DNA of 64,000 nt from Halobacteriales archaeon. GTDB lineage: Archaea; Halobacteriota; Halobacteria; Halobacteriales; SKSH01. Under the pieces are notes generated by a model that ran no database searches, was not told the DNA's origin, and worked only from the letters and a program-made list of their open reading frames with translations. This document shows, piece after piece, positions 35,966-45,234 of the stretch (positions within the stretch are counted from its first letter, which is position 1; the number at the start of each line of letters is the position of its first letter). The stretch is taken from contig SKSD01000030.1 in NCBI GenBank assembly GCA_007118145.1, positions 1 through 64,000 on the forward strand, read 5' to 3'. A program made the translations under genes and the position numbers.

Positions 35966-36002
35966 CGACCGGTCGGCCGACGGGCTCGCGGACCGAAGTT
36001 GT

Positions 36003-36010
36003 TCTTATGA
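36003..36010 (+). promoter_or_regulatory. Possible promoter element for the MttB-family gene
   Basis: TTCTTATG lies about 38-45 nt before the ATG at 36048, the spacing of a haloarchaeal TATA-like box with a short leader. If it is used, the MttB gene is transcribed separately from the MOT1 gene. Confidence 0.3.
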
Positions 36011-36047
36011 CCGAGGGTGAAGCTGTGATGGACTGGCACAGCCAACC

Positions 36048-37496
36048 ATGACCACACCGACCGATACACAACCGGTTCCGACGCTGGACCGACTCGATGC
36101 GGATGGTATCGAGGCCATCCACGATACCTCGATGGAGATCATCGAGGAGATCGGCATCCAGGTGAATCATGACCGTGCACTGCAGACCCTCGAGGAACAC
36201 GGTGCCTCGGTCGATGCTGAGCGTATTGTGACGGCAGATCGCGAGCTCATCGAGGATGCCGTCGATGACGCACCGTCGTCGTTCACCTTACACGGGAGAG
36301 GCCCGGATACAGACCTCGATATCGGTGCTGGCGATATCCTCAGGGCACCAGGGTACGGTCCGCCCAACATCGTGACACATGCGGAAGGCCGACGTAACTC
36401 GCAACTGGCCGACTTCGAGGTGCTCCTCAAACTAGCCCACGAAGAGGATGTCATCAACTGCGCTGGGTACAATCTCTGCGAGCCGAACGATGTGGACCAG
36501 TCGGTCAAACATGTCGCCATGCTTCAGCGGTCCTTGACGATGACCGACATGCCGATCATGGGCTCGACCTACGGTGAGGACCGCGCAGAGACGTGCATGG
36601 AGCTGCTCAAACTCGCCACGGATGACCCAGACCTCGACCGGCCGTACATGGCCGGGCTCATCAATACCGTCCCACCGAGAAGTCTGGATACGCGCATGGT
36701 TGGCGGGCTTGTCACCTATGCAGCGTACGGCCAACCGACGGTGATCTCGTCATTCACCATGGCAGGTGCCTCCGGGCCAGCGACTCTGGCTGGATCGCTT
36801 GCCCAGGCGAACGCTGAGAATCTCCTCGGTATCGCCCTCACACAGTTCGTCAACCCCGGTGCACCGGTAGTCTACGGCGTTCCGTCATCGAACATCGATA
36901 TCAGGTACGGGTCGCTCTCGATCGGGAGTGCCGAATCGGCGCTGTTCACGTCGTTCGCCGGTCAAATGGGGCGGTACTACGACATCCCCTCACGAGGAGG
37001 GGGAAGCCTGTCAGATGCGAAGACCGTCGATTACCAGGCAGGATTCGAGTCGATGCTCACCATGGCGGTCACCGCATTCAGTCAGGTGGATTTCGTCCTC
37101 CATGCGGCTGGTATACTCGAGTCGTACTCGGCCATCTCACCGGAGAAGTTCGTGCTCGACTGCGAACTCATCCGCACACTCGACCGGTTCGTCGAGGGGT
37201 ACCCGATCGACGAGGAGCACTTCGCCCTTGATGTCATGTCATCGGTCGACCCCAGTGGTCATTTCCTCGCACAGCGACACACGCTCGAACACGCAGAGGA
37301 GACGTTCTATATGCCTGATATCATCGACAAGCGATCACACGGAGACTGGGAGGAGGATGGGTCGAAGACGGCGTTCGAACTCGGCAGTGAACGTGTCGAT
37401 GCGCTACTTGCATCCTACGAGGCACCAGACATTGATCCCGATATCGAGTCTGCCATCTCCACACTGGCTGAGGAGGCGATGGCCGGGGTCGAGTAA
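36048..37496 (+). CDS. MttB-family corrinoid methyltransferase, non-pyrrolysine
   Basis: A 482-residue member of the trimethylamine methyltransferase (MttB/COG5598) family, which passes a methyl group from a quaternary or tertiary amine to a corrinoid protein. Family segments include IEEIGIQVNHDRALQTLEEHG, the YGPPNIVTHAEGRR loop, the IDIRYGSLSIGSAESALFTSF region and HAAGILESYSAISPEKFVLDCELI. True MttB reads an in-frame amber as pyrrolysine; here the reading frame has no internal stop and the equivalent position is within G317-G318-G319. Pyrrolysine-free relatives such as MtgB demethylate glycine betaine. With the BCCT transporter in the same window, betaine is the best guess but not proven. 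It is followed by fhs (130 nt). Confidence 0.85.
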   Translation: MTTPTDTQPVPTLDRLDADGIEAIHDTSMEIIEEIGIQVNHDRALQTLEEHGASVDAERIVTADRELIEDAVDDAPSSFTLHGRGPDTDLDIGAGDILRAPGYGPPNIVTHAEGRRNSQLADFEVLLKLAHEEDVINCAGYNLCEPNDVDQSVKHVAMLQRSLTMTDMPIMGSTYGEDRAETCMELLKLATDDPDLDRPYMAGLINTVPPRSLDTRMVGGLVTYAAYGQPTVISSFTMAGASGPATLAGSLAQANAENLLGIALTQFVNPGAPVVYGVPSSNIDIRYGSLSIGSAESALFTSFAGQMGRYYDIPSRGGGSLSDAKTVDYQAGFESMLTMAVTAFSQVDFVLHAAGILESYSAISPEKFVLDCELIRTLDRFVEGYPIDEEHFALDVMSSVDPSGHFLAQRHTLEHAEETFYMPDIIDKRSHGDWEEDGSKTAFELGSERVDALLASYEAPDIDPDIESAISTLAEEAMAGVE

Positions 37497-37626
37497 TCGG
37501 ACAACGATACCGCTGAGACACCTCAATGGCCGTTCTTCCGGTGGACACACACACCGATCACATCCTCTCAACTCACGCGTATATCACCATCATTGATAAG
37601 AACCGACCGAGAAGTTCTGCGTTGAG

Positions 37627-39348
37627 ATGACACCGACAGACGATTCTGACGCTACATTGTCGACAGATTATGAGATTGCAAAATCGGTCGAGAAGCAACC
37701 CATCTGGGAGGTCACCCAGCCCTTCGGTCTCGACCGATCCGACCTCGACCTCTACGGCGATTACAAGGCCAAGTTGACACAGGAGACGGTCAACGAGCTG
37801 CAAGGTGGCGACACGGGAGATTCGAGGCTCATCCTCGTCACCGGGATGACACCGACCCCGCTGGGTGAGGGCAAGACGGTGACGACCGTCGGCCTCGGCC
37901 AGGCGTTTAACCAACTCGATGAACAGACGCTCATCTGCATCCGCGAGCCATCGTTAGGGCCGGTCTTCGGCATCAAGGGTGGTGCCGCCGGTGGTGGCTG
38001 GTCGCAGGTGCTCCCCATGGAGGACGTCAACCTGCACTTCACGGGCGATATCCATGCACTCACCGCCGCACACAACCTCATCTCGGCCATGCTTGACACC
38101 CACCTCGCCAAGGGTAACGAGCTCAACATCGATATCAACGAGGTGGTCTGGCCGCGGTCAATCGACATGAACGACCGCGCACTCAGAGACACGGTCATCG
38201 GTCTCGGTGGGCGTACGGGTGGTGTCCCTCGCGAGGACGGTTTCCTCCTCACCGCCGCGTCAGAGTTGATGGCCGTACTCTGTCTCGCCGACAGCCTGGC
38301 TGACCTCAAAGAGCGTATCTCACGCATCATCATCGCGTATGACGAGGATGGCGAACCGGTCACCGCTGGCGATATCGAGGCGGCCGGTGCTGCGGCGATC
38401 CTCCTCAGGGATGCGCTTCGTCCCAACGTCGTCCAGACCATCGAGGGCACACCGGCGTTCATCCACGGTGGCCCGTTCGCAAACATCGCCCACGGTACCA
38501 ACTCACTCATCGCCGACAAGCTCGCATTCGGTCTCGCCGATTACGTCGTTACCGAGGCTGGGTTCGGCTCCGACCTTGGTGCTGAGAAGTTCATGAACGT
38601 CGTCTGCCGCTTCGGTGAGATGGAGCCCGATGCCGTCGTCATCGTTGCCACGATTCGAGCACTCAAATACCACGGTCTCGATATGTGGCCGGCAGACCAG
38701 GATGCTCTCTCCGACCCCGATGTCGATGCGGTGCGAAACGGCTTTGCGAACCTCGATAAGCACATTGAGAACCTCCAGAAGTTCGGCGTCCCTGTCATCG
38801 TGGCGATCAACCGGTTCCCACAGGATACCGATGAGGAGGTCCAGGCGGTCATCGATCATTGTCAGGATGACCTCGGGGTCCGAGCTGCTGAGTCGAACGT
38901 TTTCGGCGAAGGTGGCGAGGGTGGCATCGACCTTGCAGAGAACGTCATCGATGCAGTCGAGCATGACGATGCAGCCTTTGAGTACCTCTACGATGCCGAT
39001 GCACCCATCAAGGAGAAGATCGAGACGATCGCGACGGAGATCTACGGTGCAGGTGAGGTGAAGTACGTCGGGTCAGCTGAGAAGGATATCGCGAAGCTCG
39101 AGGAGATCGGTATGGATGACACACCGGTCGTCATGTCGAAGACGTTCCACTCATTCAGTGATGATTCGTCGATCAAGGGCGCACCGACAGGTTGGGAGCT
39201 CGAGGTGAAGGAGGTCTACCCGTCGGCAGGTGCAGGGTTCGTCGTCGCCCTCACCGGTGACGTGTTGACACTCCCAGGTCTGCCTGCCCGACCGGCCGCG
39301 GCGGATATGGATATCGACCCGGACGGGACGATCCACGGGTTGTTCTGA
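37627..39348 (+). CDS. fhs: Formate-tetrahydrofolate ligase
   Basis: A 573-residue enzyme interconverting formate + THF + ATP and 10-formyl-THF + ADP + Pi. The ATP-binding segment TPTPLGEGKTVTT is at 75-87. EPSLGPVFGIKGGAAGGGWSQVLPMEDVNLHFTGD (quoted in part) and TEAGFGSDLGAEKF are family signatures, and VVIVATIRALKYHG is also present. Slightly longer than bacterial Fhs at the N-terminus. Run in reverse it would conserve ATP from methyl-group oxidation. It is downstream of the MttB gene. Confidence 0.95.
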   Translation: MTPTDDSDATLSTDYEIAKSVEKQPIWEVTQPFGLDRSDLDLYGDYKAKLTQETVNELQGGDTGDSRLILVTGMTPTPLGEGKTVTTVGLGQAFNQLDEQTLICIREPSLGPVFGIKGGAAGGGWSQVLPMEDVNLHFTGDIHALTAAHNLISAMLDTHLAKGNELNIDINEVVWPRSIDMNDRALRDTVIGLGGRTGGVPREDGFLLTAASELMAVLCLADSLADLKERISRIIIAYDEDGEPVTAGDIEAAGAAAILLRDALRPNVVQTIEGTPAFIHGGPFANIAHGTNSLIADKLAFGLADYVVTEAGFGSDLGAEKFMNVVCRFGEMEPDAVVIVATIRALKYHGLDMWPADQDALSDPDVDAVRNGFANLDKHIENLQKFGVPVIVAINRFPQDTDEEVQAVIDHCQDDLGVRAAESNVFGEGGEGGIDLAENVIDAVEHDDAAFEYLYDADAPIKEKIETIATEIYGAGEVKYVGSAEKDIAKLEEIGMDDTPVVMSKTFHSFSDDSSIKGAPTGWELEVKEVYPSAGAGFVVALTGDVLTLPGLPARPAAADMDIDPDGTIHGLF

Positions 39349-39529
39349 GGTTCATCCCCGTTCAGCTCCCCGAGTTTTCAGCCAGATTGCCTGCGATTTA
39401 TCAGCATCCTAATAATCTGTCAGGAGGGTGTCTTCGCAGGTATCCGTGAAACGTCTGAGGATTCGTTCGAGTGTCTGTCTCAACGGTCGCGGTATGGGAA
39501 AGACACACATGGTTCGGGGTGCTCGATAG

Positions 39530-41569
39530 ATGTACATGTTAGATGCTGGCTTGGTACTCGTCGTCGATGAAGACCCCACACGAGACCTCACCGAGCCAAT
39601 CGCTGAACGCGGCTTCGATGTCGTCACGTCACCGTCATTCAGTGAGCTCAAAGATCATGACCTTGAGGGGGTTAGCTGCGTCGTCTGTGCCCAGTCTTCG
39701 ACGCGACCGGTGACGACCCTCATCGAGGCACTCAGCGGCGAACACAGACCTGTCGTCTTTGTCTATAACCATCAGGCGGCTGCCGCCCGTGCCCGGGATG
39801 CCGGTGCAGCCGCGACGGTGCCACTCGACGGGACTGGTGATGGGTGGGCGAACCACCTGGGTGCCACTGTCGAGGGTATCGTTCGCCATCATACACGACC
39901 GGGTGACCAACTGGTCTCACCTGCACTCGATGAGTTACCCGATATCCTCTTCGTGACCACGATCAGCGGCCGACTGCTCAGGTGGAACGACCGCCTGACG
40001 GAGGTGACTGGTTACAGCGATGAGGAGATCGCCGACATGCAGCCACTCGAGCTATTCGACCATCTGGACATCGACCGTATCGAGCAGACCATCGGTAAGA
40101 TCGTCATGAACGGTCATGCGATGGTGGTTGCAGATATCCAGACGAGGGAGGGCGATGCGATCCCGCATGAGTTCACCGGGTCCCTCATCGAGGTCGATGG
40201 CACACAGGCGATCGTCGGGACCGCACGTGATATCAGCGATCGTTTGGCACGAGAGCAAGCGCTGGCCGAACAGGCCGAGCGCCTTGAGGCTGTCAATCAC
40301 GTTAACGCACTCATCAGAGACGTGATGGGTGTATTACTTGCCGCAGAGACACGCGAGGAGCTCATCGCCAACGTCTGCGATCGACTGACCGGGCCGAACG
40401 GCTATCGCCTCGCTTGGATCGGCGGTTATGATAGCGCCTCTGGTAGGGTCGAACCTGAGGTGTGGTCTGGTGAGGGGGCATCCTATCTCAAGGAACGCCC
40501 GACTGGCGAGGGGAGTGAGGACACCGTGACCGCCCTGACGGCAATCCGGGAGCGAGCCGTCGTCTTCGCACAGGACGTCTCATCGGATGCGGCTGCGACT
40601 GGCTGGCGGGCAGCCGCGCTGGAACACGGACATCGTGCCGCGGCAGCGATCCCTCTCACCTACGACTCGGTGGCCTATGGCTGTCTCTGTCTGTATGCTG
40701 ACCGACCGGATGCGTTCGGTCCGCTCGAGCGGGAGGTACTCGCCGAGCTGGGTGATATCATCGGCCACGCCATCCATGCCACCGAGGCGCAACGAGCACT
40801 CATCACCGATACGGTCACCGAGTTACAGTTCAGGCTGACCGATGAGGACTCCTTCCTCGTTCAGGCGGCAGAGGATGTGGATGCGAACCTATCGCTCGTC
40901 GGAGCGGTCGGTCGACCTGATGGGGCGATCATCCAACTGTATGAGGTATCAGGGATCGATCCGGAGACGGTCCAGCACTTCGTCGAACTCACCCCGACCG
41001 ATGCGGAAATCGTCACTCGACATGAGGGTGACTGTGTGGTGAAGGTCACGATCACGGAGTACTCGATCGCCCACGTCCTCGCTGAGGCTGGGGGGAGTAT
41101 CCGTTCGATCGAGGTGGTCGACGGTGAGGTGCGAATCAGTGCTCACATCCCGACGACGGTCGATGCTGGAGAGGTACTCGATCGTATCGGACATCTCTTC
41201 GATATCGAGTTCCTGTCAAGGCGTGAGGTAGAACGTCCTGCCCACACCGACACCGAGTTCCGGGCAAGTGTTGAGCGACGTCTCACCCAGCGACAGTTCG
41301 ATGTGCTTGAGACGGCGTTCAACGCGGGCTTCTTTGAACAGCCACGGATGAAGTCAGGTGAGGACATCGCTGAGCTATTGGAGATTTCTGCACCCACGTT
41401 CCATCAACACCTCAGGATCGGTGAGCGCAAGCTGCTTGAGGTACTGTTCGAACACCGAACACCCGAGCGTGGGGATATCGACTGGGCCGCGTTCGACATG
41501 GATGTCTTTCATGAGGTGGCGCTCGAGTTCGGCGAGGTCTCTGAGTCCGATCAGACCGAGTCAGAGTGA
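39530..41569 (+). CDS. Bat/HTH-10 family regulator with PAS and GAF domains
   Basis: A 679-residue haloarchaeal regulator of the bacterio-opsin activator type. Residues 1-115 look like a receiver domain without the phospho-acceptor Asp (GLVLVVDEDPTRDL at the start). A PAS domain is at about 130-250 (ILFVTTISGRLLRWNDRLTEVTGY), a GAF domain at about 265-425, then the BAT-specific beta domain, and the HTH-10 DNA-binding domain at 615-665 (LTQRQFDVLETAFNAGFFE, then IAELLEISAPTFHQHLRIGERKLLEVLF). Its targets are unknown; it lies between fhs and the exoprotease cluster and could regulate either. Confidence 0.87.
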   Translation: MYMLDAGLVLVVDEDPTRDLTEPIAERGFDVVTSPSFSELKDHDLEGVSCVVCAQSSTRPVTTLIEALSGEHRPVVFVYNHQAAAARARDAGAAATVPLDGTGDGWANHLGATVEGIVRHHTRPGDQLVSPALDELPDILFVTTISGRLLRWNDRLTEVTGYSDEEIADMQPLELFDHLDIDRIEQTIGKIVMNGHAMVVADIQTREGDAIPHEFTGSLIEVDGTQAIVGTARDISDRLAREQALAEQAERLEAVNHVNALIRDVMGVLLAAETREELIANVCDRLTGPNGYRLAWIGGYDSASGRVEPEVWSGEGASYLKERPTGEGSEDTVTALTAIRERAVVFAQDVSSDAAATGWRAAALEHGHRAAAAIPLTYDSVAYGCLCLYADRPDAFGPLEREVLAELGDIIGHAIHATEAQRALITDTVTELQFRLTDEDSFLVQAAEDVDANLSLVGAVGRPDGAIIQLYEVSGIDPETVQHFVELTPTDAEIVTRHEGDCVVKVTITEYSIAHVLAEAGGSIRSIEVVDGEVRISAHIPTTVDAGEVLDRIGHLFDIEFLSRREVERPAHTDTEFRASVERRLTQRQFDVLETAFNAGFFEQPRMKSGEDIAELLEISAPTFHQHLRIGERKLLEVLFEHRTPERGDIDWAAFDMDVFHEVALEFGEVSESDQTESE

Positions 41570-41962
41570 CCATGCCACCTGTAAGAGCCCTGAATACGGT
41601 CATCAAAGGCCATCGTATCTCACCCATCCGGTAACTGATCATCCGGATATGATGTGTCACAACATGCTATCGAGGGGATCGCCACCATGATGGAGGTGCC
41701 TAAAATATTAGGGTCACCCGAATTTCGAACAGTAGCTCGATATGGCTCTCACCGAAAAATAACCGAGACAGACTTCCCACTTCATATCATATATTTGGTA
41801 TATTGATACCGGTTGGATACATGACTTATATCCGCTATACTCGTGCTTCATGAAATTAATCAATTGAGATTGATATGAACCGGTGCTCGGCCACCATCCC
41901 GTGATACCTTCACATTTTAGGTTCGCATTTGAATGGGAATACTTTGGTCTATGAGAGTGGGA
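41570..41962 (+). promoter_or_regulatory. Upstream region of the exoprotease cluster
   Basis: 393 bp without a gene. It becomes AT-rich towards the protease gene, with TATA candidates at TATCATATATTTGG (41785-41798) and ACTTATATCC (41824-41833). ATCAAT (41859-41864) and ATTGAT (41869-41874), separated by TGAG, form an operator-like inverted repeat about 90-105 bp before the start chosen at 41963. The segment before about 41690 has no recognisable content. Confidence 0.45.
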
Positions 41963-44900
41963 ATGTCAGATAAACCCACACAAGATGAACCCAGGCAGAT
42001 TCCTTTTCAGCACGATTCCCCAACAGGTGAAGTAACATCAGATCGAGCCGATGCGGTCGCACGACGTGACTTCCTGCGTTCGACATCAGCGGTGGCTGCC
42101 CTCGGCTTGGCAGCACCCACAGTTGTCACACAGGATGTGGCAGGTCTGATCGGTAACGATCCCGCGCCAGATGACATCCTCGTCTTCGCGAACCCGAGGG
42201 TGCAGGAGGCGATGCACGCATGGGAACGCGGCTATCGAGGTAACCCGATGCGATCGCTCGCGTTGACCGACACCGGTGTCGACAGTCGTCATCCGGACAT
42301 CGGTCCGTGGAACGGTATCACCGCGACCACGGCGAATGGTGAACTTGAGCTCCGTCGGATCGATCAAGACCGTGATTGGGAGCCCGACACGACGACCCTC
42401 GACGAGGAGGTATTCGAGGGCGAGGAGCTCGGTGGTGAGGTCGTCGGTTTCAGCGAGACGTATGAACTCGATGTCCCAAAGGGTACAGAATTGATCGAGG
42501 TGACACTCGATTGGGACTCCACGACGTCGGACGATATCGAATTGCGATTCCTCGAAGACGGCAACCAGCGAGGCCTCGATCGGTCGGACGAGCCGCCACT
42601 CACCGTCGAGTATCACGAACCAGACGAAGACACCACCTTCGAGATCGAGATCATGGTCTGGTCTGGTGTCATCGACTACGTCGCGACAGCCACCCACAGC
42701 GAGGTCAGCGGTCACCTGACCCCACCGTGGGAACCCGACGATCCCGATCCATTTGCACTCGTCGATGATACCGGTGAACCCGCGCTCGTTGGGTGGCACA
42801 ACGATTTCCCACGGTTCGGCCGATATACCAGACCTCGCGACGAGAACAGTCACGGCACGCACGTGGCCTCGATCATGGCAGGATCTGGCCGGGCAGCCAC
42901 GTTCGACACCGATAGCCTCCAGTTTGACGCACCGAGAACGACCCTCGTCCTCGGTGATACACTCACGTACACCGTCGATGCTGAGGCTGACACCGGTGTC
43001 TTTGCTAGTGTATACGGATCGGCTATCGATGTCATCATCGAGGGTCCTGATGGGCAGGAACTCGCAGGGGCATACGGTGCCCAGGGGACGAGCGAGGAGA
43101 CGTTCGAGAACAATATCGCAGAGACACCAACGGTCCACGACGATGGGGAGGCAACCTACATGGTGCACGTTCGGGCCGTTGAGGGTGAGTTGCTTTCAGT
43201 GGGCAATGTCGAAACCGTCGCAGTCGGTGTGTTCAAGCATCCGGTAGACACAGCTGGTGACGCCCTTGACACCGGCGATATCTCGCTCCATGGGGGTATG
43301 GCACCCGGGTACTCGATCACCTCACTGTCGGATCTCGGCACGGCGACCGTGGCCATCGGCGAGTTCGCCGATTCGTTCGCCGAGACGTTCAACATTCGAG
43401 CGGTCAACATGTCCTGGGGGTACATCGGAGGCCTACCGTTGGGTGGCGCGGGCGGGATTCTCGACGACATCCCGACGTATATCCGCAGTCTTGCCAACGC
43501 AGGCATGCTCAGTGTGGCTGCAGCTGGCAACGATGCCACACCGGCGAGCGGTAACGGGGCTCCTGCGGTGGTGAATGAGGCGATCTCGGTCGTTGCAACC
43601 GATCGACGAGATGGGATCGCATCCTACTCAAGTGGCGGCATTGGTGGCATCGACGACGAGTCTGGCGAATTCTACATGAAACCTGATGTCACCGCACCAG
43701 GTGGCGAGCTCACCGAGTTGGACCTCGCGGCGTTAACTGGGGATCCTGAGGCGAGCTTCACAGATAGGGAGCCAGCTGCTGGGCTGGGTGAGGCAGAGTT
43801 GGAGCCCGTTGTTGACATAGAGGACCTCGATGGCGACGATGTCGCGCCGAAGACGGTCCTTGACGCTGGCATCACCGGCGAACTTGGTTATGAACCGGAG
43901 CTGAGCACGGTCGTCATCGACGCGTTCGAGGAGGAAGCGCTGCTCGCTGACCTCCTGCTCAACCGACACGAGGGTCGCGAACGGGGTTCATCGAAGGGCA
44001 GAGGTGGCGGTGGGCGCCCACATGACGGGATCGAGGGCGATGGTCGCGACGGCGTACGTGATTTCACCGGGAAGGGTGGCACAAGCATGGCAGCCCCATC
44101 GGTCGCCGGTGTCACCGGCCTCGTCGCAGATGCCCTTGAGAACGATGCACCCGAGGCGATTTCGATCCCCGAACCTGCTGAGACGGGTTACGAAGACGTA
44201 CTCAGACTCAAACAGATCATCCTCGCAACGGCCACGGAGACGGCACTCACCGCAGCTCCGTATCACGCTGCGAAGGCGCCGGTCTACCGATTTGGAGAGC
44301 GCGATCAGTACGAGGGTTACGGCCGTGTCAACGTCGGCCCGGCAATCGACGCTGTGACGGTCGATCTGACCGAGACCTCGACAACGGGCGAGGTCGGCCT
44401 CGATATCCCCCGAGATGAGCGTGCCGTGGCCGGGTACGTCCTCGTTGACGAGCCCGGTGAGGCGAGTGCCACCATCGAGTTCAGTCACTACGGTGGAGGC
44501 AATGCAGGTGCCACTCGGGGTGATCCACACCTTGACCTCTTCGTCTACGATGCCCAAAACCCCGATCCTCTCACCGGTGAACCGACGGTCGTCGCGCGTG
44601 ATGCCGGTGTGACCGGCGATGCGGAGGTGTCGTGGAGCGTGAGTGTTGACGACCTTGATGATAACGACGGCGAACGTGTCTTCTTCGTCGTTGCCAAGCT
44701 TGTCAATGTCCCTGGTTTGGTCAACGGCTTCGATGTTCAGGTGTACATCGACCTCGAGACAGCCTTCGACGCAGATGGACTCGTCGTCGGTGCCGGTCGG
44801 GAGGGAGACGGCTCTGTGTTCACCGGCGGACAGACCACCAGGAACGACCTTGATGTCGAGGTACTGTTTCCAGAGGGTGTGGAAGTGCTTATCCGCGATC

Positions 44901-45193
44901 ACGCCCCACCAGGGTGGGATGTCGACGAGGAGTTCGGCGATACCGAGGCGACGACGCCAGCGTTAACCGGTGGCACGCACGTGTACTTCGGCATAGACGA
45001 CCCGAGCGACCTCTTCGAGGAACTCACCTACTTCTCTGAGGCCCCCGATAACATCGAGGATTCTGGTCGTTACACCTTCGGCCCGATCGCCGTGACGACA
45101 GAAACTGATGAGGAGGGGACTCTGACCGACCGTGACTGGGTGACGATCGCCGGTACGGAGCGTGAGGTGACGGTCGTCGCAGAAGAGACCTGA
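41963..45193 (+). CDS. Tat-exported subtilase (S8) with large inserted domains
   Basis: A 1076-residue exoprotease, numbered from the ATG at 41963 (an in-frame start at 41933 is also possible). The Tat signal is RRDFLRSTSAVAALGLAAPTV. The catalytic triad is D103 (LALTDTGVDSRHPDI), H297 (NSHGTHVASIMAG) and S708 (GTSMAAPSVAGV), with an oxyanion region SVAAAGNDATPASGN. Spacing is abnormal: about 194 residues between Asp and His (about 32 in subtilisin) and about 411 between His and Ser (about 157). The first insert looks like a PPC-type beta sandwich (ELIEVTLDWDSTTSDDIELRF), the second like another beta domain (TLVLGDTLTYTVDAEADTG). A Gly-rich segment precedes the Ser. The C-terminal about 130 residues are shared with the M14 and LVIVD genes. 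Confidence 0.9.
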   Translation: MSDKPTQDEPRQIPFQHDSPTGEVTSDRADAVARRDFLRSTSAVAALGLAAPTVVTQDVAGLIGNDPAPDDILVFANPRVQEAMHAWERGYRGNPMRSLALTDTGVDSRHPDIGPWNGITATTANGELELRRIDQDRDWEPDTTTLDEEVFEGEELGGEVVGFSETYELDVPKGTELIEVTLDWDSTTSDDIELRFLEDGNQRGLDRSDEPPLTVEYHEPDEDTTFEIEIMVWSGVIDYVATATHSEVSGHLTPPWEPDDPDPFALVDDTGEPALVGWHNDFPRFGRYTRPRDENSHGTHVASIMAGSGRAATFDTDSLQFDAPRTTLVLGDTLTYTVDAEADTGVFASVYGSAIDVIIEGPDGQELAGAYGAQGTSEETFENNIAETPTVHDDGEATYMVHVRAVEGELLSVGNVETVAVGVFKHPVDTAGDALDTGDISLHGGMAPGYSITSLSDLGTATVAIGEFADSFAETFNIRAVNMSWGYIGGLPLGGAGGILDDIPTYIRSLANAGMLSVAAAGNDATPASGNGAPAVVNEAISVVATDRRDGIASYSSGGIGGIDDESGEFYMKPDVTAPGGELTELDLAALTGDPEASFTDREPAAGLGEAELEPVVDIEDLDGDDVAPKTVLDAGITGELGYEPELSTVVIDAFEEEALLADLLLNRHEGRERGSSKGRGGGGRPHDGIEGDGRDGVRDFTGKGGTSMAAPSVAGVTGLVADALENDAPEAISIPEPAETGYEDVLRLKQIILATATETALTAAPYHAAKAPVYRFGERDQYEGYGRVNVGPAIDAVTVDLTETSTTGEVGLDIPRDERAVAGYVLVDEPGEASATIEFSHYGGGNAGATRGDPHLDLFVYDAQNPDPLTGEPTVVARDAGVTGDAEVSWSVSVDDLDDNDGERVFFVVAKLVNVPGLVNGFDVQVYIDLETAFDADGLVVGAGREGDGSVFTGGQTTRNDLDVEVLFPEGVEVLIRDHAPPGWDVDEEFGDTEATTPALTGGTHVYFGIDDPSDLFEELTYFSEAPDNIEDSGRYTFGPIAVTTETDEEGTLTDRDWVTIAGTEREVTVVAEET
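44788..45190 (+). repeat. Shared C-terminal module, copy 1 (in the S8 protease)
   Basis: Starts near GREGDGSVFTGGQT and contains VEVLIRDHAPPGWDVDEEFGD, TPALTGGTHVYFGIDDP and the SGRYTFGPIAVTT end. It aligns by eye with the ends of the M14 carboxypeptidase and the LVIVD protein. It is at the protein level and is probably a secreted-protein attachment or interaction domain. Confidence 0.8.
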
Positions 45194-45234
45194 TCAAATC
45201 CGTCACAGACAGCGCGACAATCAGTAATCCCAAC

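Noticed and set aside
36048-37496. Pyrrolysine-encoding methylamine methyltransferase
   Set aside because: The frame has no in-frame amber codon across 482 codons, and no pylT-like or PylS-like sequence was recognised in the window.
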